Shown here: piece by piece, positions 61,418 through 64,000 of the stretch | Position numbering within the stretch: the first letter of the stretch is position 1 | Layout of the letters: every line of letters starts with the position of its first letter | Assembly (NCBI GenBank): GCA_904419945.1 | Contig: CAJFTM010000002.1 | Location: 42,051-106,050, forward strand | Origin: an uncultured Clostridia bacterium | Lineage (GTDB): Bacteria > Bacillota > Clostridia > Christensenellales > Borkfalkiaceae | DNA length: 64,000 nt | Direction of reading: 5' to 3' | Position numbers and translations under genes: made by a program | The notes under the pieces: generated by a model | Database searches by the model: none | Told to the model about the DNA's origin: nothing | Seen by the model: only the letters and a program-made list of their open reading frames with translations

Positions 61418-62490
61418 TGATCTGCCTCCGCTCTTTCGAGCGCATCGAGCGCGGCGCGCACGATCTCCTCTTCATCCGGAACATTGCCGCCCGTCCGGCC
61501 GTAAAAGTAGACGGGCTTCTTGCCGTTCACCGCGAGCCGCACATCCTCGACCATTTGACCGAGCGAGAGCTCGACGGAGAGGAATGCCTTCGTGCAGCTG
61601 CGCGCGGCACACGCTGCAAAGGCATCATCAGGGAAGGGATACAGGGTGATCGGACGGATGCAGCCCGCCGCGACGCCCCTGCGGCGCAGTTCGTTGACCG
61701 CGCTCTTGACGATGCGCGCGGGCGTACCGTATGCCGTGAGCACGATCTCGGCGTCCTCCGTCCTGTACGATAGGGCGCGGCGCTCGTTGCGGTAGATCTC
61801 GTTATACGTCTCCTGCAGGGCATTGACGTGCGGCTCGAGCTCCTCCGGCTTGATGATCAGTGAGTTGAGCACGCGGCGCTCCTTGCCGTAATGCCCGCTC
61901 GTCGCCCAATCTTTTTCGGGGATCTCGGACAAGTCGCGCATGGGCGGGAGTTCGACCGGCTCCATCAACTGCCCGATCATGCCGTCTGCAAGGATCATGA
62001 CGGGAACGCGGTATTGATCGGCGAGATCAAAGGCGCGATAGGTAAAATCGCACGCCTCCTGTACAGACGAGGGAGCAAGCACGATGAGGTGATAGTCGCC
62101 GTGGCCGCCCCCCTTTGTCGCCTGAAAATAATCGCCCTGCGCGGGCTGGATACCGCCGAGGCCGGGGCCGGCGCGCATGACATTGACGATAACGCAGGGA
62201 ATGCGCGCACAGGCGATATAGGAAATGCCCTCCTGCTTGAGGCTGACGCCCGGACTGGATGAACTGGTCATCGCGCGGGTGCCGGCGCCCGCAGCGCCGT
62301 ACACCATGTTGATCGCCGCCACTTCCGATTCCGCCTGGACAAATACGCCGCCCACCTCCGGCATTTTGACGGACATATACTCGGGCACTTCATTCTGCGG
62401 GGTGATCGGGTATCCGAAGAAAGCGCGGCATCCGTTGCGGATGGCGCCCTCGCAGATCGCCTCCGTGCCGTGCAGTAAAATTTTAGACAT
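61414..62490 (-). CDS. korA: 2-oxoacid:ferredoxin oxidoreductase, alpha subunit
   Basis: 358 residues with Gly-Tyr-Pro-Ile-Thr-Pro-Gln-Asn-Glu, the substrate/CoA-side motif of the alpha subunit, and Ser-Ser-Ser-Pro-Gly-Val-Ser-Leu. A terminal Rossmann-like domain is present. It follows the ferredoxin gene by 63 bases and is coupled to the beta gene. Confidence 0.88.
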   Translation of the reverse strand: MSKILLHGTEAICEGAIRNGCRAFFGYPITPQNEVPEYMSVKMPEVGGVFVQAESEVAAINMVYGAAGAGTRAMTSSSSPGVSLKQEGISYIACARIPCVIVNVMRAGPGLGGIQPAQGDYFQATKGGGHGDYHLIVLAPSSVQEACDFTYRAFDLADQYRVPVMILADGMIGQLMEPVELPPMRDLSEIPEKDWATSGHYGKERRVLNSLIIKPEELEPHVNALQETYNEIYRNERRALSYRTEDAEIVLTAYGTPARIVKSAVNELRRRGVAAGCIRPITLYPFPDDAFAACAARSCTKAFLSVELSLGQMVEDVRLAVNGKKPVYFYGRTGGNVPDEEEIVRAALDALERAEADQ

Positions 62491-62553
62491 ATATTTGCTC
62501 CTTACAAGTGCCGCGCCGCCGGGGCGCGGAATGGGATCTTTCCAAGCGGAAGA

Positions 62554-62760
62554 TTATTTCTCCACTTCGATCGCGCAGTCTGGACACATGATGGCGCAGA
62601 AGGCACAGCCGATGCAATTTTGCGGATTGAGTGCCTCCGCTACAAAATAACCGTTCGCATTCATGCGATGCGTACTCAGCGCAATGACTTTTTTGGGGCA
62701 GGCATTCGCGCACAACCCACACCCTTTGCACAGCTTCTCGTCAATGGTGATGCTTGCCAT
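62554..62760 (-). CDS. korD: 4Fe-4S ferredoxin, delta subunit
   Basis: 68 residues with two [4Fe-4S] motifs: Cys-Lys-Gly-Cys-Gly-Leu-Cys-Ala-Asn-Ala-Cys-Pro and Cys-Ile-Gly-Cys-Ala-Phe-Cys-Ala-Ile-Met-Cys-Pro. The ATG at 62760 has GGAGG five bases upstream. First gene of the operon; it would take electrons from the alpha/beta core. Confidence 0.88.
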   Translation of the reverse strand: MASITIDEKLCKGCGLCANACPKKVIALSTHRMNANGYFVAEALNPQNCIGCAFCAIMCPDCAIEVEK

Positions 62761-62838
62761 AATAACCTCCGTAGCCCGTACAACGGGCCGGGCGCCGCTG
62801 TTTGCCGATGCGGCAGTCAAAAAAATATTATCTGTATT

Positions 62839-62868
62839 ATTTTATCACGAAGGAATCGGCCTTGTAAA
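62839..62868 (-). promoter_or_regulatory. Promoter of korDABC
   Basis: Minus strand TTTACA (62868-62863), 18 bases, TAAAAT (62844-62839). Confidence 0.6.
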
Positions 62869-62909
62869 GTGATTCTTTGCAAAAGCGCTCAAAAAAGTAC
62901 AAAAAATGA

Positions 62910-62938
62910 TTGCCAATTACACTATTTTTGTGTATGAT
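62910..62938 (+). promoter_or_regulatory. Upstream promoter of the 63.1-kb membrane protein gene
   Basis: TTGCCA (62910-62915), 17 bases, TATGAT (62933-62938) with extended TG. Confidence 0.6.
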
Positions 62939-62960
62939 AGAGGGGAAAGAGCAAAAAGTG

Positions 62961-62989
62961 TTGACATTCTCCAAAATTTGCCTTAAAAA
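62961..62989 (+). promoter_or_regulatory. Downstream promoter of the 63.1-kb membrane protein gene
   Basis: TTGACA (62961-62966), 17 bases, TAAAAA (62984-62989). Confidence 0.6.
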
Positions 62990-63053
62990 CAGCTTTTTAC
63001 GGTGTCGATCTTACCGCCGCACTGCATTTTTGAGGCGCATTGCCTGATATGTT

Positions 63054-63626
63054 ATGAGTTTTACTTCAAAACTGAAAAAATCGCGGTTCATCCTCAGCTG
63101 CATCTTTTTGACCGGCTATACGGCCTACACTGTGTACGCCGTGTACTATTACCGGACCTTTGCAAACGCACTGAGCATTGTCCTCTTAGTGCTGATCGGC
63201 ATTGCGTTCGGTCTTTCGGCCTTTATCACTTTTACCAGTTACCGCATCAATTTGAAGGACAGGCCCCGTCCGCTGGTACTGCGATTTATAAAAATGACCA
63301 AATATTTTATCCAGTTGGTCACTTCTGCCATCTCGCTGGGGCTGGTGCTGTCGGCCGTACATGAGCCGAGTTTGTTTTCGCTGATCATAGCGGCCATCTC
63401 CATCCCCTTTCTGCTTTGGGGGCTGCTGGTCAACGTGCTGGCGGAGTTTGTCGACCGCATCTTTGCGGGCGGCTTTGGAAGGAGATATTTCGTGCCTGTC
63501 GTGCCGCGGGATGCAAACGGCAGGCCGATCGACCTGACAAAAGTAATCGCCAACGTAGACGGTGCCGCGCGGCAGCGCAAAGCGCTGGAGCGCGCAGCAA
63601 GGCGCAATTTGCACATTGACCGATAA
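63054..63626 (+). CDS. Membrane protein of unknown function
   Basis: 190 residues with four predicted transmembrane segments (about 12-32, 38-60, 83-103 and 108-132) and a basic C-terminal cytoplasmic tail of about 55 residues rich in Arg and Ala. No clear ribosome binding site precedes the ATG. Two promoters lie upstream and a terminator downstream, so it is a single-gene unit. Family not recognised. Confidence 0.7.
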   Translation: MSFTSKLKKSRFILSCIFLTGYTAYTVYAVYYYRTFANALSIVLLVLIGIAFGLSAFITFTSYRINLKDRPRPLVLRFIKMTKYFIQLVTSAISLGLVLSAVHEPSLFSLIIAAISIPFLLWGLLVNVLAEFVDRIFAGGFGRRYFVPVVPRDANGRPIDLTKVIANVDGAARQRKALERAARRNLHIDR

Positions 63627-63664
63627 AAACATTCAAATCAAAGTCCTTCCTTATCCAAAAGACA

Positions 63665-63699
63665 AAGAGGCTGCTGTTTTAATAAACGGCAGCCTCTCT
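63665..63699 (+). terminator. Terminator of the 63.1-kb membrane protein gene
   Basis: AGAGGCTGC...GCAGCCTCT stem (14 pairs with one G-T), followed by TTGATTT. Confidence 0.75.
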
Positions 63700-63715
63700 T
63701 GATTTCCTCAATAAA

Positions 63716-64000
63716 TATCCACCGGCATAGCCGGTGGTTTTTCAGTTTCGGGCTGTTAGCCCTCCTATTACCGGCAGCGCGCAAGCCGCGCCTATGACGA
63801 CCTGGCAGTCATGCAATTGTTACTTGCCTCCCTTAAAAGGGTCGTCCAAGTCGTCTATGCTCATTTGGCTTGCTTCTCTATCTATCTTTATTTGTTTTGC
63901 AATATATTCTTTTATCGCTTTTGTGTTTTTCCCTACCGTATCAACGTAGTAGCCACTGCACCAAAATTGCCGGTTCCTGTATTTGAATTTCATGCTGCCC
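63716..64000 (-). mobile_element. IS200/IS605-family element, right end (cut by window)
   Basis: The subterminal hairpin CCACCGGC-ATA-GCCGGTGG (63719-63737) followed by TTTTTCAG is typical of IS200/IS605 ends. The transposase C-terminus lies inward of it. The left end is beyond the window. Confidence 0.75.
63820..64000 (-). CDS. tnpA: IS200/IS605 transposase TnpA, C-terminal part
   Basis: The last 59 residues of a Y1 HUH transposase: Arg-Gln-Phe-Trp-Cys-Ser-Gly-Tyr-Tyr-Val-Asp-Thr-Val-Gly-Lys-Asn, then the helix Ile-Lys-Glu-Tyr-Ile-Ala-Lys-Gln, which holds the catalytic tyrosine, and a tail ending Asp-Asp-Pro-Phe-Lys-Gly-Gly-Lys. The 5' part lies outside the window. Its codon use is more AT-rich than that of its neighbours, in keeping with transfer. 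Confidence 0.88.
   Translation of the reverse strand, partial: GSMKFKYRNRQFWCSGYYVDTVGKNTKAIKEYIAKQIKIDREASQMSIDDLDDPFKGGK

Overview
The window is GC-rich (about 60% by eye) chromosomal DNA of a spore-forming bacterium of the Bacillota, most likely class Clostridia. The evidence is the set spoIIE, gerA/gerB/gerC-type germination genes, a Spo0A box, a perfect CIRCE element, VanW and CmpB-type membrane proteins, a YlxM-Ffh-FtsY operon, a ferredoxin-dependent 2-oxoacid oxidoreductase, and strong AGGAGG ribosome binding sites with TTGACA/TATAAT promoters. The exact lineage is not provable from this sequence. Gene content is mostly conserved core; an IS200/IS605 transposase tail at the right edge is the only mobile element seen.

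Layout. 1-10.2 kb: a partial unknown protein, a nucleoside-sugar epimerase-like protein coupled to an EFR1-type flavodoxin/ferredoxin, cysE-alaS (the AlaRS lacks its C-terminal C-Ala domain), a DeoR regulator, cysK, a drug-type ABC exporter and a flavodoxin. 10.2-18 kb: xylB, aroK-cysS facing mutY, a small membrane protein, and hisS-rseC-trxA. 18-25.9 kb: trmFO-hslV-hslU under a CIRCE element, topA, dprA, comM. 27-30 kb: a GT-C-like membrane protein and rplS. 30-35 kb: rpsP-khpA-rimM-(frameshifted membrane/PRC protein)-trmD-rbgA-rnhB-yraN. 35-41.4 kb: an operon of membrane protein-prmA-ftsY-unknown-cmpB-like-ylxM-ffh. 41.5-47.5 kb: vanW and recF leftward, dnaA and mnmG rightward. 47.9-54.3 kb: spoIIE and a gerABC operon. 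54.7-58.5 kb: tRNA-Arg(CCG), a glycosyltransferase coupled to a collagen-like (BclA-like) protein, and a PHP phosphatase. 58.5-60 kb: 1.5 kb with no credible gene but with a strong leftward promoter and a leftward terminator, a candidate large non-coding RNA. 60-63.6 kb: korDABC-type genes and a membrane protein. 63.7-64 kb: the end of an IS200/IS605 element.

Together the genes cover translation quality and ribosome maturation (alaS, cysS, hisS, trmD, trmFO, mnmG, rimM, rbgA, rpsP, rplS), SRP targeting (ffh, ylxM, ftsY), replication/repair (dnaA, recF, mutY, topA, rnhB), cysteine biosynthesis (cysE, cysK), and sporulation, germination and spore-surface functions.

The most unusual things seen are: (1) a family of composite intergenic repeats (18.2, 24.3, 24.4, 32.1 and 32.3 kb) made of three successive hairpins whose stems change in a compensatory way between copies while loop sequences stay fixed; (2) the apparently transcribed gene-free block at 58.7-59.9 kb; (3) a G8 tract that splits a membrane/PRC-barrel gene lying between rimM and trmD.
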